Source: Andreesenia angusta (GTDB lineage Bacteria > Bacillota > Clostridia > Tissierellales > Gottschalkiaceae). From it: 64,000 bases of DNA. The stretch lies in NCBI RefSeq assembly GCF_001855385.1, contig NZ_MKIE01000002.1, forward strand, positions 124,001 to 188,000, read 5' to 3'. The notes under the pieces are model-generated. The model was not told where the DNA came from, did no database searches, and worked only from the letters and a program-made list of their open reading frames with translations. The translations under genes were made by a program, and so were the position numbers. This document shows positions 38,082-46,631 of the stretch, piece after piece (the first letter of the stretch is position 1; each line of letters starts with the position of its first letter).

Positions 38082-38451
38082 GAGTCAGGAGAGGAACAGG
38101 CAGTTCCCAAGCAAGATAAGCACCACTTCTTTCGTAAAGCTCTATATAATGCATCTTTTGAACGAAAGGCCGCACTATGGAAATGAAATAATAGACGAGA
38201 TAAGAGTAAGGTTGAATGGAAAGTGGGAGCCTAGTCCAGGCATGATATATCCGCTTTTAAGGGAATTCGAGTCGGAAGGCTATATAAGCGGATGGTGGCA
38301 AGAGCCGGACAAGAGGTCCATAAGACACTACAAGCTCACACCTGAAGGGTATGAACACTACAAGAAAATAAAGCTGTTGTACAAGAGCAATATAGAGGAC
38401 TCTCTAGTCATGCTCAGGAGTATTATGGCGGATATATATAAAGAAAAGTAG
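38074..38451 (+). CDS. PadR family transcriptional regulator
   Basis: About 125 residues. VKLYIMHLLNERPHYGNEIIDEI, PSPGMIYPLLREFESEGYISG and HYKLTPEGYEHY are the PadR winged helix, followed by a short dimerisation helix. ATG 38074 is nine bases after GGAGG and lies in the end of the PHP gene. Targets cannot be read from context; adjacent genes are metabolic. PadR operators are typically ATGT/ACAT dyads and I see none directly upstream. Confidence 0.88.
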   Translation: MAKSQERNRQFPSKISTTSFVKLYIMHLLNERPHYGNEIIDEIRVRLNGKWEPSPGMIYPLLREFESEGYISGWWQEPDKRSIRHYKLTPEGYEHYKKIKLLYKSNIEDSLVMLRSIMADIYKEK

Positions 38452-38469
38452 ATATGAGGAGGAATAAAA

Positions 38470-39660
38470 ATGAAATACAATCTATCTAAAAAGGCGCTTG
38501 GCATATCGCCTTCACTTACACTGGAGATAACAGCCAAGGCACAAGAGCTCAAGCGTCAGGGAGTGGACATAATAGGATTTGGAGCAGGAGAGCCAGACTA
38601 CAACACTCCAGAGAATATATCTTGCGAGGCCATAAAGGCCATAAAAGAAGGGCAGACTAGGTACACTGCGACTTCAGGTATTCCTGAGCTTAAAGCTGCT
38701 ATATGCAGAAAGCTCTTAGAGGACAACAGCCTCTCGTATGAGCCTAAGAACATACTTGTGTCTAACGGGGCAAAGCACTCTCTATTCAACGCTTTCTCGG
38801 CTATACTGAACCCTGGAGACGAGGTAATAGTGCCGGTTCCTTACTGGGTGAGCTACCCTGAGTTTGTAAAGCTGGCTGACGGAGTACCTGTATTCCTAGA
38901 GACAAAAGAGTCGAATGGATTCAAGTACGACATAGAGGAGCTGAAAAAGGCAATAACTCCAAAGACAAAAGCGATAATACTGAACAGCCCTAGCAATCCG
39001 ACTGGAGCCGTATATGACGCAGAAGATCTAGCGGCCATAGCGAAGCTCGCGGTAGAAAAAGGAATTTTCGTGGTCTCAGACGAGATATACGAAAAGCTGA
39101 TATACGAGGGAGAACATAGGAGCATAGCTTCATTTGGAGACGATATAAAGGACCTTACAATAGTCATAAACGGCATGAGCAAGGCATACGCCATGACAGG
39201 ATGGAGAATAGGTTATGCTGCGGCACATGAGGACATAATAAAGGTCATGACAAACGTACAGAGCCATGCCACTTCCAATCCTAACTCTATAGCGCAGTAT
39301 GCAAGTGTAGAGGCTTTAAACGGAAGCCAAGACGAGATAGAGAAGATGAGACAGAGTTTCGAGCAGAGAAGAAACTACATGGTGGAGAAGATAAACAGCA
39401 TAGAAGGGCTTTCATGCATAGCGCCTAAAGGAGCTTTCTATATAATGGCCAATATCTCTGCGCTTAAAGGGAAGACTGTAGATGGGATGAAGCTTGAGAC
39501 TTCTCTAGACGTGGCTGCATTGTTCTTGGAAAAGGCCAATGTGGCCATAGTTCCAGGAGTGGCTTTCGGGGCGGATGACTTTATAAGGCTGTCTTACGCA
39601 ACTTCACTGGAGAACATAGAGGAGGGGCTTAAGAGGATAGAAGTGGTGTTGAAAAAATAA
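38470..39660 (+). CDS. aspB: Class I aminotransferase, aspartate aminotransferase type Ib
   Basis: 396 residues. SLTLEITAKAQELKRQG and IGFGAGEPDYNTP at the start are typical of AspB; NSPSNPTGAVY and MSKAYAMTGWRIGY (PLP lysine in the first Lys) complete the fold-type I site. It likely interconverts aspartate/oxaloacetate with glutamate/2-oxoglutarate. AGGAGG precedes the ATG. It is followed by purB, whose pathway consumes aspartate. Confidence 0.88.
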   Translation: MKYNLSKKALGISPSLTLEITAKAQELKRQGVDIIGFGAGEPDYNTPENISCEAIKAIKEGQTRYTATSGIPELKAAICRKLLEDNSLSYEPKNILVSNGAKHSLFNAFSAILNPGDEVIVPVPYWVSYPEFVKLADGVPVFLETKESNGFKYDIEELKKAITPKTKAIILNSPSNPTGAVYDAEDLAAIAKLAVEKGIFVVSDEIYEKLIYEGEHRSIASFGDDIKDLTIVINGMSKAYAMTGWRIGYAAAHEDIIKVMTNVQSHATSNPNSIAQYASVEALNGSQDEIEKMRQSFEQRRNYMVEKINSIEGLSCIAPKGAFYIMANISALKGKTVDGMKLETSLDVAALFLEKANVAIVPGVAFGADDFIRLSYATSLENIEEGLKRIEVVLKK

Positions 39661-39684
39661 AACTGCACAGGGGGAGTGGTAGTG

Positions 39685-41115
39685 TTGAAAGAATTCTATG
39701 AAAATCCGCTTATAACAAGGTATGCAAGTCGTGAGATGAGCTCTCTGTTTTCTTCAGACAAGAAGTTTGGGACTTGGAGAAGGCTTTGGATCGCTCTGGC
39801 TGAAAGCGAAAAAGAGCTAGGACTCAACATAACAGAAGAGCAGATAGCAGAGATGAAGTCTTTTCAAGATGAAATAAATTACGAGCTGGCAAGCGAAAAG
39901 GAAAGGGAGTTCAGACACGATGTAATGGCGCATATACATGCTTTTGGGGAGCAATGTCCTAGCGCCAGAGGTATAATACATCTAGGTGCAACTTCGGCGT
40001 TTGTGCAGGACAACACGGATATAATAGTCATGAAAGAGGCTCTAGAGCTTTTGGAAAAGAAGCTTGTAAACCTTATGGACAAGCTCTCGAAGTTTGCACT
40101 GGAGTACAAGTCCATGCCTACGCTTGGATTTACGCATTTTCAGGCTGCGCAGCTCACCACAGTGGGAAAGAGAGCTGCACTCTGGCTTCACGATCTCTAT
40201 ATGGACTACGAGATTCTTCAGAGCCTTAAGCCTAGAGTCAAGATGAGAGGTGTTAAGGGAACTACTGGAACTCAGGCTAGCTTCCTGAATCTCTTTGAAG
40301 GCGACCATGAGAAGGTAAAAGAGCTTGACAAGATAGTGGCTTCCAAGATGGGATTCGACAGTGTATACCCTGTTACAGGGCAGACATACTCCAGGAAGCT
40401 AGATTCAGATGTCCTGAACTTCTTAAGCGGAGTGGCTCAGTCTCTTCACAAGATGACGAATGACATAAGATTGCTTCAAAACTTAAAAGAAATAGAGGAG
40501 CCTTTCGAGAAGAGCCAGATAGGATCTTCGGCGATGGCCTACAAGAGGAACCCTATGAGAAGCGAGAGGATAGCTTCTCTTGCAAGGTATATAATTTCAA
40601 ACACCATAAACCCTGCTATGACAGAGTCGTCCCAGTGGTTCGAGAGGACGCTTGACGACTCGGCGAACAGAAGGATAGTGCTTCCACAGTCGTTCCTGGC
40701 ATGTGACGGGATACTGGACATAGCAATAAATGTCACAAGCAATATGGTCGTATACGAAAACGTCATAGCCAAACATATAGAGTCAGAGCTTCCATTTATG
40801 ATAACAGAGAACATAATAATGGAGGCCGTAAAGAAAGGCGGAGACCGTCAGGAGCTTCACGAGACCATAAGACAGCTCTCGATGCAGGCTGGAAGGGAAG
40901 TCAAGGAGTTTGGAAGGGCGAACGACTTGGTGGAGAGAATAGTAGAAGACAAGAGCATAGCATTAGAGCGAGAGGATATAGAGAGGCTTATGAACCCTTC
41001 AGACTATATAGGAAGGGCGCCTGAGCAGGTAGAAGAGTTTATATCGGATTATATAGCGCCTATACTTGAAGAGTTCTCGGACGAGCTTGGGCTTGAGACG
41101 GAGCTTACGGTATAG
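39685..41115 (+). CDS. purB: Adenylosuccinate lyase
   Basis: About 476 residues. RYASREMSSLFS, HLGATSAFVQDNTD, the loop GSSAMAYKRNPMRSE and ALTYPYR-free fumarase-like architecture mark the long (type 2) PurB. It splits adenylosuccinate and SAICAR in purine synthesis. TTG 39685 is eight bases after GGGGAG; GTG codons at 39676 and 39682 are closer to or overlap the SD. Confidence 0.95.
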   Translation: MKEFYENPLITRYASREMSSLFSSDKKFGTWRRLWIALAESEKELGLNITEEQIAEMKSFQDEINYELASEKEREFRHDVMAHIHAFGEQCPSARGIIHLGATSAFVQDNTDIIVMKEALELLEKKLVNLMDKLSKFALEYKSMPTLGFTHFQAAQLTTVGKRAALWLHDLYMDYEILQSLKPRVKMRGVKGTTGTQASFLNLFEGDHEKVKELDKIVASKMGFDSVYPVTGQTYSRKLDSDVLNFLSGVAQSLHKMTNDIRLLQNLKEIEEPFEKSQIGSSAMAYKRNPMRSERIASLARYIISNTINPAMTESSQWFERTLDDSANRRIVLPQSFLACDGILDIAINVTSNMVVYENVIAKHIESELPFMITENIIMEAVKKGGDRQELHETIRQLSMQAGREVKEFGRANDLVERIVEDKSIALEREDIERLMNPSDYIGRAPEQVEEFISDYIAPILEEFSDELGLETELTV

Positions 41116-41135
41116 GGAAGAGAGGAGAGATTTAT

Positions 41136-41579
41136 TTGGCAAACAAGGTAGAGAGCTTTGAGCTTGACCACACTAAGGTGGTGGCGCCTTTTATAAGAAA
41201 AGTCACAGTTTACACTGGAGCAAAGGGAGATTCTTTGACCAAGTTCGACCTAAGGTTTATGCAGCCCAATCTGGAGGCCATGAACATGCCAGGGATACAC
41301 ACGCTAGAGCACCTTCTAGCTGTTTACCTTAGAGAAGAAGCGCTAGGAGACGAGGTAATAGACCTATCTCCTATGGGATGCAGAACAGGTTTTTATCTGA
41401 CTATATGGGGAGACAGGGAGTCTTCAGAGATAGAGGAGATGCTCCTTAACTCACTGAAGAAAGTGCTCACTACAGAGGAGATTCCGGCTGCAAATGAGAT
41501 CCAGTGTGGAAACTACAGAGAGCATTCGCTAGAAGAGGCGATTGAGTACGCGGAGAAGTTTTTAAACAGCTATAAATAA
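41136..41579 (+). CDS. luxS: S-ribosylhomocysteine lyase LuxS
   Basis: 147 residues. HTLEHLLAVYLRE gives the HxxEH metal motif, GCRTGFY holds the catalytic Cys, and IQCGNYREH the third ligand region. LuxS converts S-ribosylhomocysteine to homocysteine and DPD, the AI-2 precursor. TTG start behind GAGGAG, spacing eight. It is convergent with mtnN, which makes its substrate. Confidence 0.97.
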   Translation: MANKVESFELDHTKVVAPFIRKVTVYTGAKGDSLTKFDLRFMQPNLEAMNMPGIHTLEHLLAVYLREEALGDEVIDLSPMGCRTGFYLTIWGDRESSEIEEMLLNSLKKVLTTEEIPAANEIQCGNYREHSLEEAIEYAEKFLNSYK

Positions 41580-41596
41580 ATAGAATCTAGGAATTC

Positions 41597-41626
41597 AAAA
41601 AGACACCGAAAATTTTCGGTGTCTTT
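41597..41626. terminator. Bidirectional terminator between luxS and mtnN
   Basis: A perfect palindrome: AAAAGACACCGAAA and its complement TTTCGGTGTCTTTT meet with no bulge. It serves both converging genes. Confidence 0.92.
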
Positions 41627-41630
41627 TGCT

Positions 41631-42323
41631 TTAAAGATGGCTAAGCATATACTTGAGTATAACGCTTGAGTTTTCTACGGCTATGCCTTTGAACTTCTCG
41701 AAGTCCATATGGGCTCCGCTGTTGGCGTTGTCTGAGATAGACCTGATGACTATAAAAGGTACCTTGTTTACATGGCAGGCCTGAGCTATACTTCCACCCT
41801 CCATTTCGCAAGCTAGAGCGTTGAAAGTCGATTCAAGCCACTTTATCTTCGCCACATCGGCTATAAACTGGTCTCCTGTAGCTATCCTTCCCACAAAGCA
41901 GTTATGGCCTTCAACGTGCTTGCAGGCCGCCACAGCCGCATTTAAAAGCGACTTGTCTGACTCGAAATACCTTGTATCCATCCTAGGTATCTGACCCACT
42001 ATGTCGCCGAATGCAGTGGCATCTACGTCATGTTGCACAAGTGAGTCTGCAACTACTATGTCTCCTGGAACTATGTCCACGCCCACTCCGCCGGCTACAC
42101 CTATGTTTATTATCTTCTTGGCTCCAAATACAGATACGAGTATTTGGGTGCAGACAGCAGAGTTCACCTTGCCTATACCGCATACTACGGCGACTACGTC
42201 TTTGCCGTGTAGATCCCCCCTGAAAAACTTCATTCCAGCGTATACCTCTTCACTTTTAAGGTCTAGTTCCTTCAAGACTATTTCCAGTTCTTCTTCCATC
42301 GCAACTATAATTCCTAAGCTCAT
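41631..42323 (-). CDS. mtnN: 5'-methylthioadenosine/S-adenosylhomocysteine nucleosidase
   Basis: About 231 residues. IIVAMEEELE holds the N-terminal catalytic Glu, NIGVAGGV and ALACEMEGGSIAQACH the substrate pocket, IRSISDNA the catalytic Asp. It removes adenine from SAH and MTA; the SAH product feeds LuxS. The start used here (MSLGIIVAMEEE) follows AAGGAGA; a longer frame has no ribosome site. Confidence 0.95.
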   Translation of the reverse strand: MSLGIIVAMEEELEIVLKELDLKSEEVYAGMKFFRGDLHGKDVVAVVCGIGKVNSAVCTQILVSVFGAKKIINIGVAGGVGVDIVPGDIVVADSLVQHDVDATAFGDIVGQIPRMDTRYFESDKSLLNAAVAACKHVEGHNCFVGRIATGDQFIADVAKIKWLESTFNALACEMEGGSIAQACHVNKVPFIVIRSISDNANSGAHMDFEKFKGIAVENSSVILKYMLSHL

Positions 42324-42405
42324 TAAAACATCTCCTTTAGTCAAATATATAATATTATACAACATTTCAGAGAAAAGTTCTCGAAAAACTGAGACAGAAA
42401 GATAG

Positions 42406-42434
42406 TATCTTAATAAATCTTATCATAAATGATA
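42406..42434 (+). repeat. 29-bp conserved motif, copy 1 (upstream of the crt-like cluster)
   Basis: Begins TATCTTAATA and ends TTATCATAAATGATA, whose last 14 bases are a dyad TATCAT-AA-ATGATA. A second copy at 46506-46534 is identical at 27 of 29 positions. Here it ends 20 bases before TATAAT (42455-42460), which has no recognisable -35, so the motif occupies the position of an activator site. Confidence 0.75.
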
Positions 42435-42505
42435 ATAAAAATTACATAAATGGGTATAATAAAAACAACAATAAAAAAAACTGAAAAAAACTGAGAGGTG
42501 CGACA

Positions 42506-44083
42506 ATGAAATACGATGTAATAGTGGTGGGAGCTGGAATCGCAGGACTGTCAAGTGCGGCGTATCTCAGCAAAGCCGGGCTTAAAGTACTATTGTGCGA
42601 AAAGGAAGAGCGAGTAGGGGGTCTTCTGAATTCGTTTGAATTCAAAGGATTCACTTTCGATGGAGGGATAAGGGCTATTGAAAACTCTGGAATAGTGTTT
42701 CCGATGCTTAAGCAGTTGGGTATAGATATGGAGTTTTTAAAGAACACAGTGTCCATAGGGATAGAGGACATCACAGTCAAGCTTGTTTCAGAGGAAAGCC
42801 TTTCAGACTACGCGGAAATCCTAATTGAAATGTTCCCAGAGAGCAGAGCAGACATAGAGAAGATTATGTCGGAAATCTCAAAGGTTATGAGGTATATGGA
42901 TGTGCTTTACGGAATAGACAATCCTCTGTTTCGAGACTTGAAGTCAGACAGAGAGTATCTCTTTAAAACAGTGTTGCCATGGCTTGTCAGGTACAGGCTG
43001 AATATAAAAAAGATTTCAAAATTGAGCGACCCTATTGAAGCATACTTAAGAAAGTTTACGGACAACATGTCTCTGATCAGCATAATATCACAGCATTTCT
43101 TCAAGGAAACGCCGGCTTTCTTTGCGCTCAGCTATTTCAGCCTCTATCTGGACTACAGCTACCCAATGGGAGGGACTGGAGTTGTCTCAGAAAAGCTAGG
43201 CGAATTTATAAAGAGGGCAGGGGGGCATATATCGCTCGGGACAGAGATATCTAGAATAGACGTGGATAGAAAAACCGTTGAAACAAAGTCAGGAGAGGTA
43301 CATAGCTACAGCAAGCTTATATGGGCGGCAGACTCAAAACGATTCTACTCAGCAGTCGATATAGACTCGATCCGTGATATAAGGGTCCGAAGCACAGTCA
43401 AATCTAAAAAGGAAGCTATAGCGGATAAAGGTGGAGGAGACTCGGTGCTAACGGTCTACATAACTTCAGACGTAGAGCCTGAGTACTTTGAAAAGATATG
43501 CGGAGCGCATATGTTCTACACGCCCTCTAGAAAGGGACTGAATAGCTTGGAGCATTACGAACTGAGCTCAATGGACAAAGAGGCTATTTACAGCTGGATT
43601 GAGAAATACTACAGCCTTACAACCTATGAGATCTCGTGCCCTGCCGTAAGAGACAGTGAGCTTGCGCCTAGAGGTCAGACTGGACTTATAGTCAGCACTC
43701 TTATGGACTATGGACTAGTAAAGCATATTAAAGATATTGGATTTTATGAGGACTTTAAGCGCTACAGCGAGGACTACATAGCCAAGGTTATGGCGGATAC
43801 GCTTTTCCCTAAGATGAACTCAAAGATAATGGACAGGTTCTGCTCCACGCCTCTTACTATAGAGCGACTCACCGGTAACTCGGACGGCGCCATTACAGGT
43901 TGGGCTTTTACAAACCCTGAAATGCCAGCCGAAAACAGCTTCAGGGAGATAGCCAAGTCGGTAAACACCGATGTTCCAGATGTGCTTCAGGCCGGACAGT
44001 GGTCTTTCAGCCCCTCAGGGCTGCCAGTGTCCATCCTCACAGGGAAGCTTGCAGCTGATAAAGTGCTCGAGGAGCTTAAATGA
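42506..44083 (+). CDS. Carotenoid desaturase/oxidase-like FAD oxidoreductase (CrtI/CrtN/CrtP superfamily)
   Basis: 525 residues. YDVIVVGAGIAGLSSAAYLSKAG is the FAD-binding dinucleotide motif (written here beyond the key part GAGIAG), GGLLNSFEFKGFTFDGG follows, and the end has the phytoene-desaturase-like FAD closing region QWSFSPSGLPVSILTGKLAA. It starts at ATG behind GAGAGGTG. The next two genes resemble staphyloxanthin tailoring enzymes CrtQ and CrtO, so this may play the CrtP/CrtN part, but no dehydrosqualene or phytoene synthase is present. The substrate is therefore open; retinol-saturase-type activity is an alternative. Confidence 0.75.
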   Translation: MKYDVIVVGAGIAGLSSAAYLSKAGLKVLLCEKEERVGGLLNSFEFKGFTFDGGIRAIENSGIVFPMLKQLGIDMEFLKNTVSIGIEDITVKLVSEESLSDYAEILIEMFPESRADIEKIMSEISKVMRYMDVLYGIDNPLFRDLKSDREYLFKTVLPWLVRYRLNIKKISKLSDPIEAYLRKFTDNMSLISIISQHFFKETPAFFALSYFSLYLDYSYPMGGTGVVSEKLGEFIKRAGGHISLGTEISRIDVDRKTVETKSGEVHSYSKLIWAADSKRFYSAVDIDSIRDIRVRSTVKSKKEAIADKGGGDSVLTVYITSDVEPEYFEKICGAHMFYTPSRKGLNSLEHYELSSMDKEAIYSWIEKYYSLTTYEISCPAVRDSELAPRGQTGLIVSTLMDYGLVKHIKDIGFYEDFKRYSEDYIAKVMADTLFPKMNSKIMDRFCSTPLTIERLTGNSDGAITGWAFTNPEMPAENSFREIAKSVNTDVPDVLQAGQWSFSPSGLPVSILTGKLAADKVLEELK

Positions 44084-44096
44084 TGGAGGTGTGGGA

Positions 44097-45206
44097 ATGT
44101 CTGATATAGCATTTATAATAGTAGGTATACTGATTGGAGTTATGATATTCTGGAAAAATCCAGCTCTTCCGATACTCCTAAAAGCGGATTTTAGAGTGGG
44201 CTTGTTGCAAGAAAAGATCTCTGTGATAATTCCAGCCAGAGATGAAGAAAGAAATCTAGCTTTGCTGCTAGAAGACCTGCAAGCCCAAAGCATGAATCCG
44301 TACGAAGTTATATGCGTCGACGACCAGTCTGAAGACAAAACTTCTGAGGTTGCAAAGTCATTCGGAGTAAATCTCATAGCCGTGGAGGATAAACCTGAGG
44401 GCTGGACGGGCAAGTCGTGGGCATGTCAGCTAGGAGCTGAAAAGGCCTCTGGAGATCTGCTGCTGTTCCTAGATGCAGATGTGAGACTAAGCCCCAATGC
44501 TCTTGCCAGTCTTGCGGGAGCTTATGGCAAGAAGAGATGTGCCGTTTCAGTTCAGCCGTATCACATAGTTGAAAAGCTCTACGAGCAGATGTCCCTTTTT
44601 TTCAACATAGTGGGGATTGGTGCAAACGGCATAAGCCTGCCTTTTAAGAGCAAGAGCGTAGGGCTCTTCGGACCTGTAATAATGATAAGCAGAGAGAGCT
44701 ATGAAGCTGTAGGTGGACACTACTCTGTCAGGACAAGCATAACAGACGACCTTGCACTAGGTGAGGCTTTGGCCAAAAAGAATATAGAGTATACGCTTTT
44801 TTTAGGCGGAGAAGCTATGGCCCTTAGAATGTATGGAGGCGGCATCAACCATCTTGTAGAGGGGTGGAGCAAGAACTACGCTACAGGCGCCATAAAGACG
44901 TCTCCAATTATGCTTTTATTGTTGATAATATGGATAGGCACTTATATATCTGTACCTTTAAAGTTATTGAACTCAGCGATAAAACTTGACTTAGGACATA
45001 CGGCGGTATACTCTGCCATGTACACTGTATTGGCGTTTCAGCTTCTCAGGGTATCAAGGCGAATAGGCAGTTTCAAGAAGTGGGCATCACTTATATATCC
45101 CGTGCCACTTGCGGCTTTTCTAGCTATTTTTTCAATTTCAACTTTCAAGAAAATATTTCTGGGAAAGACCGAATGGAAGGGAAGAAAAATAAATCTAAGG
45201 CGGTAA
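44097..45206 (+). CDS. CrtQ-like family 2 glycosyltransferase
   Basis: About 369 residues. An N-terminal anchor (IAFIIVGILIGVMIFW), GT-A domain with ISVIIPARDEERNLALLL, ICVDDQSEDKT, KPEGWTGKSWACQLGAEKA and LFLDADVR, then two or three C-terminal membrane helices. The motif order fits S. aureus CrtQ (diaponeurosporenoate glucosyltransferase). ATG 44097 follows GGAGGTGTGG; an upstream frame overlaps the desaturase and is rejected. Membrane-associated sugar transfer to a lipid or carotenoid acid is likely. Confidence 0.8.
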   Translation: MSDIAFIIVGILIGVMIFWKNPALPILLKADFRVGLLQEKISVIIPARDEERNLALLLEDLQAQSMNPYEVICVDDQSEDKTSEVAKSFGVNLIAVEDKPEGWTGKSWACQLGAEKASGDLLLFLDADVRLSPNALASLAGAYGKKRCAVSVQPYHIVEKLYEQMSLFFNIVGIGANGISLPFKSKSVGLFGPVIMISRESYEAVGGHYSVRTSITDDLALGEALAKKNIEYTLFLGGEAMALRMYGGGINHLVEGWSKNYATGAIKTSPIMLLLLIIWIGTYISVPLKLLNSAIKLDLGHTAVYSAMYTVLAFQLLRVSRRIGSFKKWASLIYPVPLAAFLAIFSISTFKKIFLGKTEWKGRKINLRR

Positions 45207-45210
45207 TGAT

Positions 45211-45717
45211 ATGCAGATATTCTATCTTTCAAGGCAAGCTACGATTGCGCTGTTTTTTATACTATGGGCTCTACTCCAATACATGGCCTCTTTTATATGT
45301 CGCAAGATGAGCGACAGTCACTTTCAGTATGATCGCTCTATATACAAAACGAGAGGGTGGGAAGATCACGGGAGAGTATATGAGCGAATTACAAAGGTTC
45401 ACAAGTGGAAGCGATTTTTGCCAGATGGAGCTTCGATTGGGAAGTCCGGGTTTAAAAAGAAGCATATGACATCTTTTTCAAGCGATTATCTTGAACGATA
45501 TTTAGTGGAGTCGTGCCGGGCTGAGCTCACCCACTGGCTTGCGATACCTCCATTCTGGGTATTCGGACTATTTGCCCCGCCAAAGGTGATTGTCTACATG
45601 TTTTTATACGCTTTGGCTGTCAACGTTCCATGCATAATTGCGCAGAGGTACAATAGGCCCAGAATGGCCAGGATGCTAAAAAAACAAACAGAAAAACTAA
45701 GTAAACAGAATAGCTAG
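45211..45717 (+). CDS. CrtO-like glycosyl-carotenoid acyltransferase
   Basis: 168 residues with three or four hydrophobic helices. RGWEDHGRVYERITKVHKWK, FLPDGA and LVESCRAELTHW match the CrtO family (glycosyl-4,4'-diaponeurosporenoate acyltransferase), and PCIIAQRYNRPR is near the end. It begins four bases after the glycosyltransferase stop. In Staphylococcus CrtO adds the fatty acyl group that ends staphyloxanthin synthesis; the acceptor here is unknown. Confidence 0.82.
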   Translation: MQIFYLSRQATIALFFILWALLQYMASFICRKMSDSHFQYDRSIYKTRGWEDHGRVYERITKVHKWKRFLPDGASIGKSGFKKKHMTSFSSDYLERYLVESCRAELTHWLAIPPFWVFGLFAPPKVIVYMFLYALAVNVPCIIAQRYNRPRMARMLKKQTEKLSKQNS

Positions 45718-45735
45718 AACGAAGGGGATAAGAAA

Positions 45736-46434
45736 ATGGGGAAAGCAAGCAAAAAATTCAAGAAGTTTTTCAAAATCGGTGTAGGAATGTTTTTGCTGCT
45801 GGTTTTAGGCTTTTTTATATATGCTTCCGATTACTATGAAACTGATGAGGATGCTGTTGAAATTATTAGCAATAATAAAAATATAAGAAGAGAAGATAAA
45901 TTGACTATCTTCTCTTCTGATGAGCCAAGCGATAAAGCGCTGATATTTTATCCCGGAGCCAAGGTTGAGCATACTGCGTATGCACCTATACTGTCTAAGC
46001 TAAGCGAAGAAGGAATAACTTGTGTTTTGGTTGAAATGCCATTTAATATGGCTATTTTCAACTATGATGCAGCAGATGAGGTATTTGAAAGAGTTCCCTA
46101 TGTGGAAGATTGGTATATAGGAGGACATTCCATGGGAGGAGCTATGGCCAGTAAATATGCTTCTGAAAACAAGGATAAGGTTGAAGGATTGATTTTATTG
46201 GGTGCATATATGTATGGGAACTATCCACCAGAAAAGGCCTTGACTATTTACGGCTCTCTTAACCCAAGCGTAGGGGAAAAGATAGACTATAAAGAAAATG
46301 TGGTGATAATAGAGGGAGGAAACCATGCTCAATTTGGAAACTATGGAGAACAGAAGGGTGACTTGCCAGCAACTATAGGATGGAAAGAGCAACAAGATGT
46401 TACTGTGAGAGAGATCATGGATTTTATTAAATAA
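45736..46434 (+). CDS. Membrane-anchored alpha/beta hydrolase
   Basis: 232 residues. An N-terminal anchor (IGVGMFLLLVLGFFIYA) follows a basic stretch; the fold has ALIFYPGAKVEHTAYAP, the nucleophile elbow GGHSMGGAM and the late His in EGGNHAQFGNYGEQ. It resembles the small esterase/lipase-like family PF12695. The gene is more AT-rich than its neighbours and uses ATT/AAT/AAA freely, hinting at separate ancestry. It lies 18 bases after the acyltransferase gene, so it may act on the same lipid product. Confidence 0.82.
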   Translation: MGKASKKFKKFFKIGVGMFLLLVLGFFIYASDYYETDEDAVEIISNNKNIRREDKLTIFSSDEPSDKALIFYPGAKVEHTAYAPILSKLSEEGITCVLVEMPFNMAIFNYDAADEVFERVPYVEDWYIGGHSMGGAMASKYASENKDKVEGLILLGAYMYGNYPPEKALTIYGSLNPSVGEKIDYKENVVIIEGGNHAQFGNYGEQKGDLPATIGWKEQQDVTVREIMDFIK

Positions 46435-46474
46435 AAAAATCAATAGTTTACTTAAGTCTATACAAAAGACATTT

Positions 46475-46500
46475 GAATACCTATGAATACCTAGGGTATT
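46475..46500 (+). repeat. GAATACCTA tandem repeat with AATACC/GGTATT dyad
   Basis: GAATACCTAT and GAATACCTAG are adjacent (46475-46494). The second copy overlaps the perfect dyad AATACC-TAG-GGTATT (46486-46500). It lies six bases before copy 2 of the 29-bp motif in the 197-base gap between the hydrolase and the 97-residue gene, and looks like a regulator-binding site. Confidence 0.5.
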
Positions 46501-46505
46501 TAAAT

Positions 46506-46534
46506 TATCTTAATAGATATTATCATAAATGATA
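46506..46534 (+). repeat. 29-bp conserved motif, copy 2
   Basis: Differs from copy 1 (42406-42434) at positions 11 (G for A) and 14 (A for C) only. It sits 38 bases upstream of a sigma-A -35 (46572), a distance compatible with activator or repressor binding. Confidence 0.75.
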
Positions 46535-46571
46535 TATTGAACTATAAAAAAACAAGACAAATCAAAAAAAG

Positions 46572-46600
46572 TTGAGTATATATCCCATTAGTATTATAAT
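46572..46600 (+). promoter_or_regulatory. sigma-A promoter for the 97-residue gene
   Basis: TTGAGT (46572-46577), 17 bases, TATAAT (46595-46600). The gene starts 31 bases after the -10. Confidence 0.8.
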
Positions 46601-46631
46601 ATATAGAAATAGACTAGAGGGGGATTGAACA

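Noticed and set aside
43971..44096. N-terminal extension of the glycosyltransferase into the desaturase gene
   Set aside because: It is a frame-shadow of the desaturase end; ATG 44097 has a GGAGG ribosome site and starts a proper membrane helix.
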